From: Arthrobacter jiangjiafuii | GTDB taxonomy: Bacteria > Actinomycetota > Actinomycetes > Actinomycetales > Micrococcaceae | Direction: 5' to 3' | Assembly (NCBI RefSeq): GCF_018622995.1 | Contig: NZ_CP076022.1 | Coordinates: 2,046,001 to 2,110,000, forward strand | Length of the DNA stretch: 64,000 nucleotides | Shown: piece after piece, positions 8,453 through 16,884 of the stretch | How the letters are laid out: each line of letters opens with the position of its first letter | Position numbering within the stretch: the first letter of the stretch is position 1 | The notes under the pieces: generated by a model | The model's database searches: none | The model's input: the letters and a program-made list of their open reading frames with translations, nothing else | Told to the model about the DNA's origin: nothing | Position numbers and translations under genes: made by a program

Positions 8453-10260
8453 CCGGTTCCGGCGCCTGGACCGGGGACCGGACGGCCCAACCCCGCGGCT
8501 TCGTCGCGGCGGTCGGTCGGGCCCTGGTCCAGCCGGAACGGCGGATACTCGTCCCGCATCAGTGCCCCGTAGGCCAGGACACGGTAGGTCCAGCGGTTCA
8601 GGCCCATCACCAGGTCAAAGAGCTGCCGCGGATAGCGGCCGGTGAACAGCAGAATGATCACCGCAATCAGGACCAGGAGTGAAAGCAGCGACAGGCCCTC
8701 CCAAACGGTGACCGCCGGCCATTGCTGCCCCCACCGGCTACCGGAGAACATGCCGTCGTCATCCCAGACCTGGTTCCAGCCTCCGGCACTGGCTCCGCCG
8801 GCGCCGGGGCCCCAGAAACGGTACACCACCGTGGCTGACTCGGTGATGGCGCTGACCACCAGCGCCTGCGGAATAACCAGCAGCCACCATTTGACCAGTA
8901 CCAGCCAGCGGCTGAGTTCGCGGGGGTAGTCGACGCTGAAATCGGCCGGATAGTCGGTCGTCTCGAGGGTGAACGGCGGGTACCTGTCGGTGCCCAGGAC
9001 CCGGGTGGCGTAGAACGTCACGCGCCAGCTCCACCGGATGACTCCCACATTGAAGTCGAACAGGCCCCGCGGGTACCGGCCGGTAAAGAGGATCACGATG
9101 CCGGCAATCACCGTAGCCACGAAGAACGCGATCCAGAGGAAAAAGAGCACGACGTAGTGGGGGATGGCCAGGAACCACTTCACCAGCCACATCCAGCGGG
9201 AAAGCCCCGGATCCAGCTCCCCGTAGAGCCGCGCCGGATAGCGTGGCCCGGACAGCCCCGGGTCCCTGACTCCAACTGCGGTTCCTCCGCGGGATCCCCC
9301 GCGGTATCCCCCTGCCCCGGCGATCCCGGCGGCGGTAGCTCCCGCCGCCGCCGTGACGCCGCCCGCCGCGCCGGACCCCGTCCCGCCGGCCCCGGGTACG
9401 CCCTGTTGCTGCTGCCGCCCGTACGCATCCTGCATCTGTCCATAGGTCTGCGGAGCCCGCCCGGCTGCCTGTCCCGCCGCAGCCGGAGGGCCGGTCCCCG
9501 GGCCCTGGCCGGCCGCAGCGTAACCGCCGGCACCGGAGTAACCGCCGGCGCTGCCTCCGGGCTGTCCACCCTGCCCACCGCCGACACCTGCTGCAGCATC
9601 CCTTCGCCGCAGTCCGGCGGCACCCGCCACCGCCAGCCCGATTCCGGCGATGAGCAGGACAATGCTGCTGATCAGCAGGGTCCAGGTCAGCGGCCCGAGC
9701 AGGTCGGAGCGGACTCCCATCTGCAAGTCCGCGGCGACCGGCCGGCTGCCATCGGCGTTCATCACCACGACCGTCCAGTCGCCTTCTTCGAGATTCCATT
9801 CCACGGACTGCTCTCCGCTGCCGCTGGCGGAGGCTGCCCAGAAATCCTGCTGCCCGGGAGGCGCCGGCTCGGCCGTCCCTTCCAGGTCCTGGTAATAGGC
9901 GCGGAACGGGTTGAACGTCACGTCCTGGAGCTCACTGTGCGCTACATCAAGGAGGTAACGCTCGACGGCGATCCTGGGACCGATGCCGATGAACAGTTCC
10001 CCGCCGGTACCGGCGCTCTCCCCGGATACCTGCAGCGTGCCATACGCGTCCTCCCCGCTGACGCCGTCGTCCACGTCAATGTCGGGCAGGGTCAGGGCAT
10101 GGCCGTCCACCTCGTAGCGCTCGTCCGGAACGGACAGGAAGCGGTCCTCGCCCTGATTGGCGTTCAAGACCCCCAGGGCGGCCGCGCCGGCGGCCAGGCC
10201 AAGTCCGATGAGGATCAAAAGGCTCCCCACGACCAACATGATGATCCGGCTAGTTCTCAT
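8449..10260 (-). CDS. DUF4389 membrane protein with two DUF4389 units and a Gly/Ala/Gln-rich linker
   Basis: A 603-residue membrane protein. Helix 1 is at about 5-28, followed by a roughly 160-residue beta-rich region probably outside the cell. Helix 2 is at about 189-216, then a low-complexity Gly/Ala/Gln/Tyr linker at 217-330. Two DUF4389 units follow with TM helices; each carries the near-identical motif FTGRYPRxLFD (about 391 and 539) and a YPPF motif. The function of DUF4389 is not known. Proline-tyrosine repeats and QQQQG in the linker look disordered. The ATG at 10260 precedes a positively charged start and TM helix. It stands alone between the VOC gene (4-bp overlap) and lpdA. Confidence 0.88.
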   Translation of the reverse strand: MRTSRIIMLVVGSLLILIGLGLAAGAAALGVLNANQGEDRFLSVPDERYEVDGHALTLPDIDVDDGVSGEDAYGTLQVSGESAGTGGELFIGIGPRIAVERYLLDVAHSELQDVTFNPFRAYYQDLEGTAEPAPPGQQDFWAASASGSGEQSVEWNLEEGDWTVVVMNADGSRPVAADLQMGVRSDLLGPLTWTLLISSIVLLIAGIGLAVAGAAGLRRRDAAAGVGGGQGGQPGGSAGGYSGAGGYAAAGQGPGTGPPAAAGQAAGRAPQTYGQMQDAYGRQQQQGVPGAGGTGSGAAGGVTAAAGATAAGIAGAGGYRGGSRGGTAVGVRDPGLSGPRYPARLYGELDPGLSRWMWLVKWFLAIPHYVVLFFLWIAFFVATVIAGIVILFTGRYPRGLFDFNVGVIRWSWRVTFYATRVLGTDRYPPFTLETTDYPADFSVDYPRELSRWLVLVKWWLLVIPQALVVSAITESATVVYRFWGPGAGGASAGGWNQVWDDDGMFSGSRWGQQWPAVTVWEGLSLLSLLVLIAVIILLFTGRYPRQLFDLVMGLNRWTYRVLAYGALMRDEYPPFRLDQGPTDRRDEAAGLGRPVPGPGAGTG

Positions 10261-10309
10261 GATGCCGCCCTTCCGGTGGGGCCCCTGTGCCGGGGGTTCC
10301 CGGGTCTAG

Positions 10310-11710
10310 TCAGAAATTGATCATGTGCCCGGTCAGGCCATGGAATGTCTCCTGCAGCGCTTCGCTGAGCGTCGGATGCGTATGCACGTTGCGTGCCAGT
10401 TCGTGGGCGGTCAGGTCCCACTTCTGCGCCAGCGTCAGCTCGGGCAGGAGCTCGGAGACATCGGGGCCGATCAGGTGTCCGCCAAGCAGCTCCAGATGCT
10501 CCTTGTCTGCCACGAGCTTCACGAAGCCCACCGGTTCACCCAGGCCGTGGGCCTTGCCGTTGGCGGTGAAGGGGAACGTGCTGACCACGACGTCGTGCCC
10601 TTCGTCGCGGGCCTGCTGTTCGGTCAGACCGAAGCTGGCCACCTGCGGCTGGCAGAAGGTGGCCCGGGGCATCATCCGGTAGTCCCCCAGCGCCATCGTT
10701 TCGGCGTTGCCGATGGTCTCGGCCGCCACCACGCCCATGGCTTCGGCGACGTGGGCCAGCTGCAGCTTGGCGGTGACATCGCCGATCGCATAGATATGCG
10801 GCACGTTGGTGCGCATGAAGTCGTCGATGGCTATGGCGCCGCGTTCGGTGAGCGACACACCGGTCTTTTCCAGCCCGTAGCCCTCGGTCCGCGGCGCGAA
10901 GCCGATCGACAGCATTGCCCGGTCCGCTTCGATGGACCCGGGCTTACCGTCCTTATCCTTGTACGTGACAGTGACCGAGGAGCCGTTGTCGGTGACCGTT
11001 TCCACCTTGGTGGAGGTCAGGATGGGGATGCCCAGCTTCTTGTACTGCTTGGTGATTTCCTTGGAAATGTCAGTGTCCTCGTTGGGCAGGGCACGGTCCA
11101 GGAATTCGATAATGGTCACGTCCACGCCATAGCTGCGGTGGACATACGCGAATTCCATGCCGATGGCACCGGCACCCACAATCACTATTTTCTTCGGCAG
11201 GTCCCGGTCCATGATCTGCGCCTCATACGTCACCACGTTGTCGGAGAGTTCCACCCCGGGCAGCAGCCGGACGTAGGTCCCGGTGGCAATGATTGCGTTG
11301 TCGAAGGTCAGGGTTTCGGTACCGCCTTTTGAGAGCGAGACCTCCAGCGTGTGGTCGTCGGAGAACACCCCGTGGCCGTCGTACTCGGTGATTTTGTTCT
11401 TTTTCATCAGGAAGTGCACGCCCTTGACCCGCCCGTCGGCCACCACCCGGCTGCGGTCAAAAGCGGCACCGAAATCGAAGCTGACATCGCCGCTGATACC
11501 GAAGGTCTTGGCCTGGTTGGAGAAGATCTGCGCCAGTTCAGCGTTCCGCAGCAGTGCCTTCGAGGGAATGCACCCCACATTCAGGCAGACCCCGCCCCAG
11601 TACTTTTCTTCCACCACGGCCACGCTCAGGCCAAGCTGGGCCGCGCGGATGGCTGCTACGTAGCCGCCCGGGCCGGCTCCCAGGACCACGACGTCGTAAT
11701 GTTCACTCAT
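10310..11710 (-). CDS. lpdA: Dihydrolipoyl dehydrogenase (E3)
   Basis: A 466-residue flavoprotein disulfide reductase. It has the FAD motif GAGPGG (11-16), the redox disulfide Cys42/Cys47 in CLNVGC, a second dinucleotide fold [12 protein letters not shown], and the C-terminal [10 protein letters not shown] that supplies the partner-subunit His/Glu pair. It reoxidises dihydrolipoamide of 2-oxo acid dehydrogenase complexes and reduces NAD+. The ATG at 11710 is chosen because AGGAGA lies 10 bases upstream; a TTG three codons earlier overlaps that ribosome site. The gene stands apart from E1/E2 genes, as is common in actinobacteria where one E3 serves several complexes. Confidence 0.96.
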   Translation of the reverse strand: MSEHYDVVVLGAGPGGYVAAIRAAQLGLSVAVVEEKYWGGVCLNVGCIPSKALLRNAELAQIFSNQAKTFGISGDVSFDFGAAFDRSRVVADGRVKGVHFLMKKNKITEYDGHGVFSDDHTLEVSLSKGGTETLTFDNAIIATGTYVRLLPGVELSDNVVTYEAQIMDRDLPKKIVIVGAGAIGMEFAYVHRSYGVDVTIIEFLDRALPNEDTDISKEITKQYKKLGIPILTSTKVETVTDNGSSVTVTYKDKDGKPGSIEADRAMLSIGFAPRTEGYGLEKTGVSLTERGAIAIDDFMRTNVPHIYAIGDVTAKLQLAHVAEAMGVVAAETIGNAETMALGDYRMMPRATFCQPQVASFGLTEQQARDEGHDVVVSTFPFTANGKAHGLGEPVGFVKLVADKEHLELLGGHLIGPDVSELLPELTLAQKWDLTAHELARNVHTHPTLSEALQETFHGLTGHMINF

Positions 11711-11744
11711 GCTGGCCAACTCTCCTTATACGCAACGGCGGCAG

Positions 11745-11773
11745 GGGTTAAAACTCACAAGCTCGGTTAACCC
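11745..11773. promoter_or_regulatory. Inverted repeat upstream of lpdA
   Basis: GGGTTAA (11745-11751) and TTAACCC (11767-11773) form 7-bp arms with a 15-base spacer about 35 bases upstream of the lpdA start. It could be an operator or a short hairpin in the leader. Confidence 0.3.
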
Positions 11774-11798
11774 TCTCACGCCGGGCCTGTGGACTCCA

Positions 11799-13316
11799 TC
11801 ACACATAGCCGCGGTAACCTGACCACGCGCGACGGCGTTCGGGAAAAGGATCGGATTCGATCCGGTCTTCCAGATCAAAGATCCTCGTCCGGCGTTCCAC
11901 CGGTTCATAGCGGGGCCAGTCCGGGCCCGGGCTGCCGGTACGGGCCAGGCTCAGGAGGGTGCCCTGAAACCTGGCCGAGAGTTCCTTCAGCGCTGCGGCG
12001 CCTCCCAGCAGGGACAGCGCCCGGGTGATCGGTTCCCCCGTCTCCCCGAACATCACCGGAACATCCATGGCATGGGTCGCACCGAAGCCCAGCAGATTCA
12101 TCAGGGGCGTGGCGAAGTCGTAGCGGTAGGACCATGTGGGGGCGACCAGCGAATGGGACTCCGCCACCATGGTGGAGGGATACCAGAACACCAGGTCACC
12201 ACTGATTTCCACGGCCCGTTCCTTGGACGGATAACCGGGGTACGCGGCAACCACCCGGTCATGGGCCTCGGGATCGGTGCCGGCGAACATCCTCTCGATC
12301 CGCTCGGGCGTGGAGGGCAGGATATCCACGATCTTGGCGAAGAGCGCCCCTTCCCGGGCCATCGTTCCCAACACCAGCGGCACCGGAGCCGCCCGGCCCT
12401 CCCTGAAAGTGTCGATCGGGTGCTGGGGAAGGATCACGCCATCGATCACCGGGGAAACGCTCAGCGAACCGGGCATCGCCACCGGACCGATCTTGGAGGT
12501 CAGCCGGCTGGTGGCACGCACCAGGGCCTTGGCCGGGAGGACGCTCAGCGCCTCGGCGGCATCCGTGTACGGGACATTAAGGATCTTCAGCAGGTCCCGT
12601 GCCCACGCAGCGTGCAGTTCGCGGGAGTACGCACTGGAGGGAGCCGGACTCTGGGCGTAGGCCTGGTGGAACAGCCCTGCGGCCGCCGGGATGCACATCA
12701 GCGTGGTCACGGAGATCCCGCCGGCCGATTCGCCGAAGATGGTCACGTTCCCCGGATCTCCGCCAAAACCGGCGATGTTGTCCCGCACCCACTCCAGTGC
12801 CGCAATCTGGTCGCGCAGCCCGGGGTTGGAATCGAACGTGCGGCCGGCGGTGGAGAAGGAACTGAAGTCCATGAACCCCAGGGCGCCGATCCGGTAGTTC
12901 AGCGAGACGTACACCGCTTCCCCGGTCCGGACCAGACGGGACCCGCGGTAGGTTTTGACCGCGGCGGAGCCGGAGCTGAACGCACCGCCGTAGAAATAGA
13001 CGAGCACGGGGAGCCGCCCCGATGCCGGTTCCAGCGGTGCAGAGACATTCAGGGTCAGGCAGTCTTCGTCCATGGTCACCGCGCGGCGGCGCCCGGTCAG
13101 CGAGGGATTGCGGGACTGCGGGGGCGTGGCTCCGAAGCTGCCCGCATCCCGGGTGCCGCGCCATGGATGCGGCGGTTCGGGAGCCCGCAGCCGCAGCTCG
13201 CCCACTGGCGGTGCGGCGTACGGGATGCCCCGCCAGGTGCGGACGCCGTCGTCGACCACGCCGCGGACCACGCCGGAAGCGGTGGAGACGAGCAGGGAGG
13301 CCACGTTCGTGCTCAT
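11799..13316 (-). CDS. Type-B carboxylesterase/lipase family protein
   Basis: A 505-residue alpha/beta hydrolase of the COesterase family. EDCLTLNV at 84-91, the oxyanion-hole motif YGGAF near 109-113, and the nucleophile elbow GESAGG with Ser197 are all present. A later GATHAMDVP stretch probably gives the catalytic histidine. It has no signal peptide, so it is probably cytoplasmic, hydrolysing esters of unknown structure. The ATG is at 13316. It reads toward lpdA but with an 88-base gap, so co-transcription is uncertain. Confidence 0.92.
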   Translation of the reverse strand: MSTNVASLLVSTASGVVRGVVDDGVRTWRGIPYAAPPVGELRLRAPEPPHPWRGTRDAGSFGATPPQSRNPSLTGRRRAVTMDEDCLTLNVSAPLEPASGRLPVLVYFYGGAFSSGSAAVKTYRGSRLVRTGEAVYVSLNYRIGALGFMDFSSFSTAGRTFDSNPGLRDQIAALEWVRDNIAGFGGDPGNVTIFGESAGGISVTTLMCIPAAAGLFHQAYAQSPAPSSAYSRELHAAWARDLLKILNVPYTDAAEALSVLPAKALVRATSRLTSKIGPVAMPGSLSVSPVIDGVILPQHPIDTFREGRAAPVPLVLGTMAREGALFAKIVDILPSTPERIERMFAGTDPEAHDRVVAAYPGYPSKERAVEISGDLVFWYPSTMVAESHSLVAPTWSYRYDFATPLMNLLGFGATHAMDVPVMFGETGEPITRALSLLGGAAALKELSARFQGTLLSLARTGSPGPDWPRYEPVERRTRIFDLEDRIESDPFPERRRAWSGYRGYV

Positions 13317-13391
13317 GAGCAGCTCCTCTCGACGGTCAGGCGGGCGGCCCTAAAACCATAGACCCGTTCCTCGTCCGCTTCCTAGGCAGCA

Positions 13392-13416
13392 GGCCGGGCG
13401 GAGGGCCCGCCCGGCC
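13392..13416 (-). terminator. Hairpin after the CEOS-like gene
   Basis: GGCCGGGCGG (13392-13401) pairs with CCGCCCGGCC (13407-13416) around a 5-base loop, 16 bases past the stop of the minus-strand gene ending at 13432. No T-tract follows, so it may rely on Rho or act as a 3' stabiliser. Confidence 0.5.
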
Positions 13417-13431
13417 AAGAATCCCGGCCCG

Positions 13432-14601
13432 TCAGCCGGCTGCCGTCACGTACGGGTACTCTGCGGAACGGTCCTGGAAGGCCAGGATGGCGGGGTTCAG
13501 GATCCGCCCGTCCCGGATCTCAATGGCCCGGGCAACACTGGTGTCCTGGTCCCAGGCGGCAGGACCGGACATGACCGTGCGCAGGAAAGGCAGCACGGCT
13601 TCGCTGATCTCCCAGGTGGCCGAGTCCCACAGATGCGAGGGGCTGTGGTCCACGGCGTAGTACCGGATGCCGTCCCCCACCTCGAACATGGGGGCCGCGA
13701 ACGTGGTGGGCTTGGCCCAGGCAAAGCCCATGCCTTCGTCGCAGGAGACATCAATGATGAGGCTGCCCGGTGAGAAAGAGGCCAGGTCGGCGTCCTGCAG
13801 GTAGGTCAGTGGTGCGTTGGGGTCCTGCAGCGTGCAGTTGACCACGAGGTCAAAGCTGGCCAGGAAGGGCGCCAGCGGCTCGGCGCCGTCGTCGGTGAGT
13901 ACGTGGCTAAGGTGCGGCTGATCGGCGTCGCGCTCAAAGCGCAGGATCCGGGCGGAATGGATAGGAGAGCCCACGGCCGCGGTGTCGCGGTTGGTCAGCA
14001 CCTGGACGTCATGGATCCCCAGAGCATTCAGGGCTGTGACGGCGCCGCGGGCGGTGGCGCCGAAACCGATGACGACGGCACTGAGCCGACGCCCGTAGTC
14101 GCCGGTGGCCCCGGTCAGCTCCAGGGCATGCAGTACGGAGCTGTAGCCGGCCAGTTCGTTGTTTTTGTGGAAGACGTGCAGTCCGAAGCCGCCGTCTGCG
14201 GTCCAGTGGTTCATGGCTTCAAAGGCGATAAGTGTCAGGGATTTGTCCACCGCCAACTGCGTGATGGCCCTGTCCTGGACGCAGTGCGGCCAGCCCCAAA
14301 GCACTTGGCCGTCGGAGAGTTCCTGCAGGTCGGCGGGCTGCGGCTTGGGCAGCAGGACAATATCTGCTGCCGCAATGACCTCGCTGCGGGGAGCCATCCG
14401 GCCCACCAGCGGTGCAAGCTCGGCATCGGAGAGGCCGAAGCTTTCCCCGAACCCCTGCTCCAGGATCATCCGGGACCGCAGGTCCGCGTCGATCCGTTCG
14501 ACGTGGCGGGGGTGAAGGGGCAGCCGCCGCTCGTCGGTCTTGCGCGAGGTGGCGATCACGCCCAGCGTTTTCAAAGCGCGGTCCGTGGCTGTGCTGCTCA
14601 T
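13432..14601 (-). CDS. N5-(carboxyethyl)ornithine synthase-like enzyme (alanine/opine dehydrogenase fold)
   Basis: A 389-residue protein related to alanine and saccharopine dehydrogenases. The N-terminal domain starts with GVIATSRKTDERRLPLHP, the typical anion-binding Arg/His region. The middle has a dinucleotide fold (VVIGFGATARGAVTALNALG). A late VDHSPSHLWDSATWEIS stretch is characteristic of N5-(carboxyethyl)ornithine synthases, which condense ornithine with pyruvate using NADPH. The ATG at 14601 follows GGAG at the correct distance; a TTG four codons upstream is rejected. Product identity is by family resemblance only, and other opine-type or 2-oxo acid substrates remain possible. Confidence 0.8.
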   Translation of the reverse strand: MSSTATDRALKTLGVIATSRKTDERRLPLHPRHVERIDADLRSRMILEQGFGESFGLSDAELAPLVGRMAPRSEVIAAADIVLLPKPQPADLQELSDGQVLWGWPHCVQDRAITQLAVDKSLTLIAFEAMNHWTADGGFGLHVFHKNNELAGYSSVLHALELTGATGDYGRRLSAVVIGFGATARGAVTALNALGIHDVQVLTNRDTAAVGSPIHSARILRFERDADQPHLSHVLTDDGAEPLAPFLASFDLVVNCTLQDPNAPLTYLQDADLASFSPGSLIIDVSCDEGMGFAWAKPTTFAAPMFEVGDGIRYYAVDHSPSHLWDSATWEISEAVLPFLRTVMSGPAAWDQDTSVARAIEIRDGRILNPAILAFQDRSAEYPYVTAAG

Positions 14602-14704
14602 GCATACTCCCAAGTCAGACCGGCAGGGTGCCGGGGTACCGAGACTACTCCTGTGCCGGTCGACCTGTGAGCGCGGTCATGTCGGCGCCAGGTCCAGGAG
14701 GATC

Positions 14705-14752
14705 GCTGAGAGGCTCAGGCCGCTGAGAGGTTCAGGCCGCTGACTGGCTCAG
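14705..14752. repeat. 17-bp tandem repeat, about 2.8 copies
   Basis: GCTGAGAGGCTCAGGCC (14705-14721), GCTGAGAGGTTCAGGCC (14722-14738) and a partial third copy at 14739-14752 sit in the 181-base gap upstream of the CEOS-like gene. Each unit also contains a small inverted repeat (CTGAG/CTCAG). Confidence 0.75.
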
Positions 14753-14782
14753 TCTGCCGACAGGCCCGGGAAGCGGAGGCAG

Positions 14783-15007
14783 CTAGGCAGCCGCGAAGGA
14801 GCGGTGCCGGGCTTTCGCTGCGGACGTGCCTGCAGCGGTCAGGGCCAGCCGCTGAAGGCGGCGGTGCAGCAGCACTTCCTTCAGGCACAGCACTGCCACA
14901 GCGGCAACGTTGAGGGCGATTTTGGTGCCGGTGGACCAGTCGGTCGCGACACAGAGGACCCAGACGCTCAGCAGTACCGGCACATCAATGACGTGCGGGC
15001 CTTTCAC
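14783..15007 (-). CDS. Small membrane protein, function unknown
   Basis: A 74-residue reading frame from a GTG at 15007, preceded by AGGGA seven bases upstream. Two hydrophobic stretches (about residues 9-22 and 29-45) are followed by a basic tail with HRR and KARHR, which suggests a two-helix inner-membrane protein with the tail in the cytoplasm. I do not recognise a family. It faces the same way as the CEOS-like gene but is separated by 181 bases with a tandem repeat. It might be a poorly conserved reading frame. Confidence 0.5.
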   Translation of the reverse strand: MKGPHVIDVPVLLSVWVLCVATDWSTGTKIALNVAAVAVLCLKEVLLHRRLQRLALTAAGTSAAKARHRSFAAA

Positions 15008-15103
15008 AGGTCAGTCCCTGCAGGCAGCTGCGTTGAAGCCATGTTAACTTCTCCCCCCGGATCCAGCTGCATTACCTGTTTCGATGCACGCCGTGTGTAA
15101 CTT

Positions 15104-15131
15104 TTACCACACTGTTTACCCACTGTGGTAA
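15104..15131. promoter_or_regulatory. Inverted repeat between small membrane gene and ABC-F gene
   Basis: TTACCACA (15104-15111) and TGTGGTAA (15124-15131) form 8-bp arms with a 12-base spacer in a locally AT-richer stretch, upstream of the 74-residue gene and just past the ABC-F stop. An operator or a weak terminator hairpin is possible. Confidence 0.35.
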
Positions 15132-15143
15132 CCGGGGGCTGCC

Positions 15144-16781
15144 TCACCGGATTGTGACGGTGCCCCCTGAAACGTCCCACCGGGCGTCCAACTGCACGTT
15201 TTCCAGCAGCCGCCGATCGTGGGAGACGAGCAGCAGGGCTCCCTCATAGCTTTCCAACGCCTCTTCCAGCTGCTCGATGGCGGGCAGGTCCAGGTGGTTG
15301 GTGGGCTCATCCAGGACCAGCAGATTGACTCCGCGTGCCTGCAGCAGTGCCAGCGAGGCGCGGGTGCGTTCGCCTGGGGACAACGCCTGGACGGAGCTGT
15401 TCACCTGGTCAGCCTTCAGCCCGAACTTGGCCAGCAGGGTGCGGACTTCGGCACTGTTCAGCGCCGGAACGGCCGCCTCGAAGGCGTCCCCCAGGGGCAG
15501 GGACGGATCCAGCTGGCCGCGGGCCTGGTCGATCTCCCCCACCGCCACGGAGGAACCGACGGAAGCCGTTCCGCCGGAGGGTTCCAGCCGGCCCAGCAGC
15601 AGTGCCAGCAGGGTGGACTTGCCGGCGCCGTTGGGGCCGGTGATGCCGATCCGCTCACCCGCGTTGACCTGCACGGAGACCGGGCCCAGGGTGAAGGAGC
15701 CGCGCGTTGCCACGGCGTTGTTCAGGGTGGCAACCACGGAGCTGGAGCGCGGAGCCGACCCGATGGTGAACTGCAGCTGCCACTCCTTGCGCGGTTCCTC
15801 CACCTCGTCCAGCCGGGCGATCCGCGACTCCATCTGCCGGACTTTCTGGGCCTGCTTTTCGGAGGATTCCATCGAGGCGCGGCGGCGGATCTTGTCATTG
15901 TCCGGCGCCTTTTTCATCGCGTTGCGGACGCCCTGCGAGCTCCATTCCCGGGTGGTCCGGGCCCGGGAGACCAGGTCCGCCTTCTTGTCGGCGAATTCCT
16001 CATACGCCTCGCGGGCGTGCCGGCGGGACACATCGCGTTCCTCCAGGAAGGAATCGTAGCCGCCGTCGTACACAGCCACCTTGTTTTGCGCCAGGTCCAG
16101 TTCCACCACCGTGGTCACGCAGCGGGCAAGGAATTCGCGGTCATGCGACACCAGGACGACGCCGCCGCGCAGTCCCTGCACGAACTCCTCCAGCCGGGCC
16201 AGCCCGGCCAGGTCCAGGTCATTGGTGGGCTCGTCCAGCAGGACAATGTCGAAGCGGCTCAGCAGCAGGGCGGCCAGTGCGACCCGTGCCACCTGTCCGC
16301 CCGAGAGCGAGGTCATCAGGGCGTCCGCCCCCACCTCCAGGCCCAGTTCGGCCAGGACGGCGGGAATCCGGTCTTCCAGATCGGCCGCGCCGCACGCCAG
16401 CCAGTGATCCAGGGCAACGGCGTAGGCGTCGTCGGCCCCCTTTGCCCCGGACCCCAGCGCCTCCGCCGTCGCTTCCATCGCCTCGGTGGCGGCGGCGGCA
16501 CCGGTCCGCCGGGCAATGTACCCGGCGATCGTTTCGCCTTCGATGCGTTCGTGTTCCTGGGGCAGCCAGCCGACAAAGGCATCGGCCGGGGAGGTGGAGA
16601 CAGTGCCGGCCTGGGGTTCGTCGGCTCCGGCGAGCAGGCGCAGCAGGGTCGATTTTCCGGCACCGTTGGAGCCCACGACGCCGACGACGTCGCCCGGCGC
16701 GACGGTCAGGTTCAGGTGGGAGAAAAGGGTGCGGTGGGCGTAACCGCCGGAGAGATCCCGGGCTACGAGTGTTGCAGTCAT
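15144..16781 (-). CDS. ABC-F family ATPase (ribosome-associated type)
   Basis: A 545-residue soluble protein with two ABC cassettes and no membrane domain, the defining layout of ABC-F proteins that bind the ribosome. Cassette 1 has Walker A GSNGAGKST (37-45), signature LSGGQ and Walker B LLDEPTND. Cassette 2 has GPNGAGKST, LSPGE and LVLDEPTNHLD. Between them is a charged linker rich in Arg, Lys and Glu (about 230-310), which in this family reaches the peptidyl-transferase or tRNA site. It could be a housekeeping translation factor or an antibiotic ribosome-protection type; the linker alone does not decide. It starts with ATG at 16781. Confidence 0.9.
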   Translation of the reverse strand: MTATLVARDLSGGYAHRTLFSHLNLTVAPGDVVGVVGSNGAGKSTLLRLLAGADEPQAGTVSTSPADAFVGWLPQEHERIEGETIAGYIARRTGAAAATEAMEATAEALGSGAKGADDAYAVALDHWLACGAADLEDRIPAVLAELGLEVGADALMTSLSGGQVARVALAALLLSRFDIVLLDEPTNDLDLAGLARLEEFVQGLRGGVVLVSHDREFLARCVTTVVELDLAQNKVAVYDGGYDSFLEERDVSRRHAREAYEEFADKKADLVSRARTTREWSSQGVRNAMKKAPDNDKIRRRASMESSEKQAQKVRQMESRIARLDEVEEPRKEWQLQFTIGSAPRSSSVVATLNNAVATRGSFTLGPVSVQVNAGERIGITGPNGAGKSTLLALLLGRLEPSGGTASVGSSVAVGEIDQARGQLDPSLPLGDAFEAAVPALNSAEVRTLLAKFGLKADQVNSSVQALSPGERTRASLALLQARGVNLLVLDEPTNHLDLPAIEQLEEALESYEGALLLVSHDRRLLENVQLDARWDVSGGTVTIR

Positions 16782-16884
16782 ACCTCCATCCTATTTTGTG
16801 CCCGGAGGGCTTTTTGCTGATCCGGCCGCCTGCAGGGGCCCTAACCCTTATCCGGGCCGCCGCGGGCGGCGTAAGTTGGGGCCC

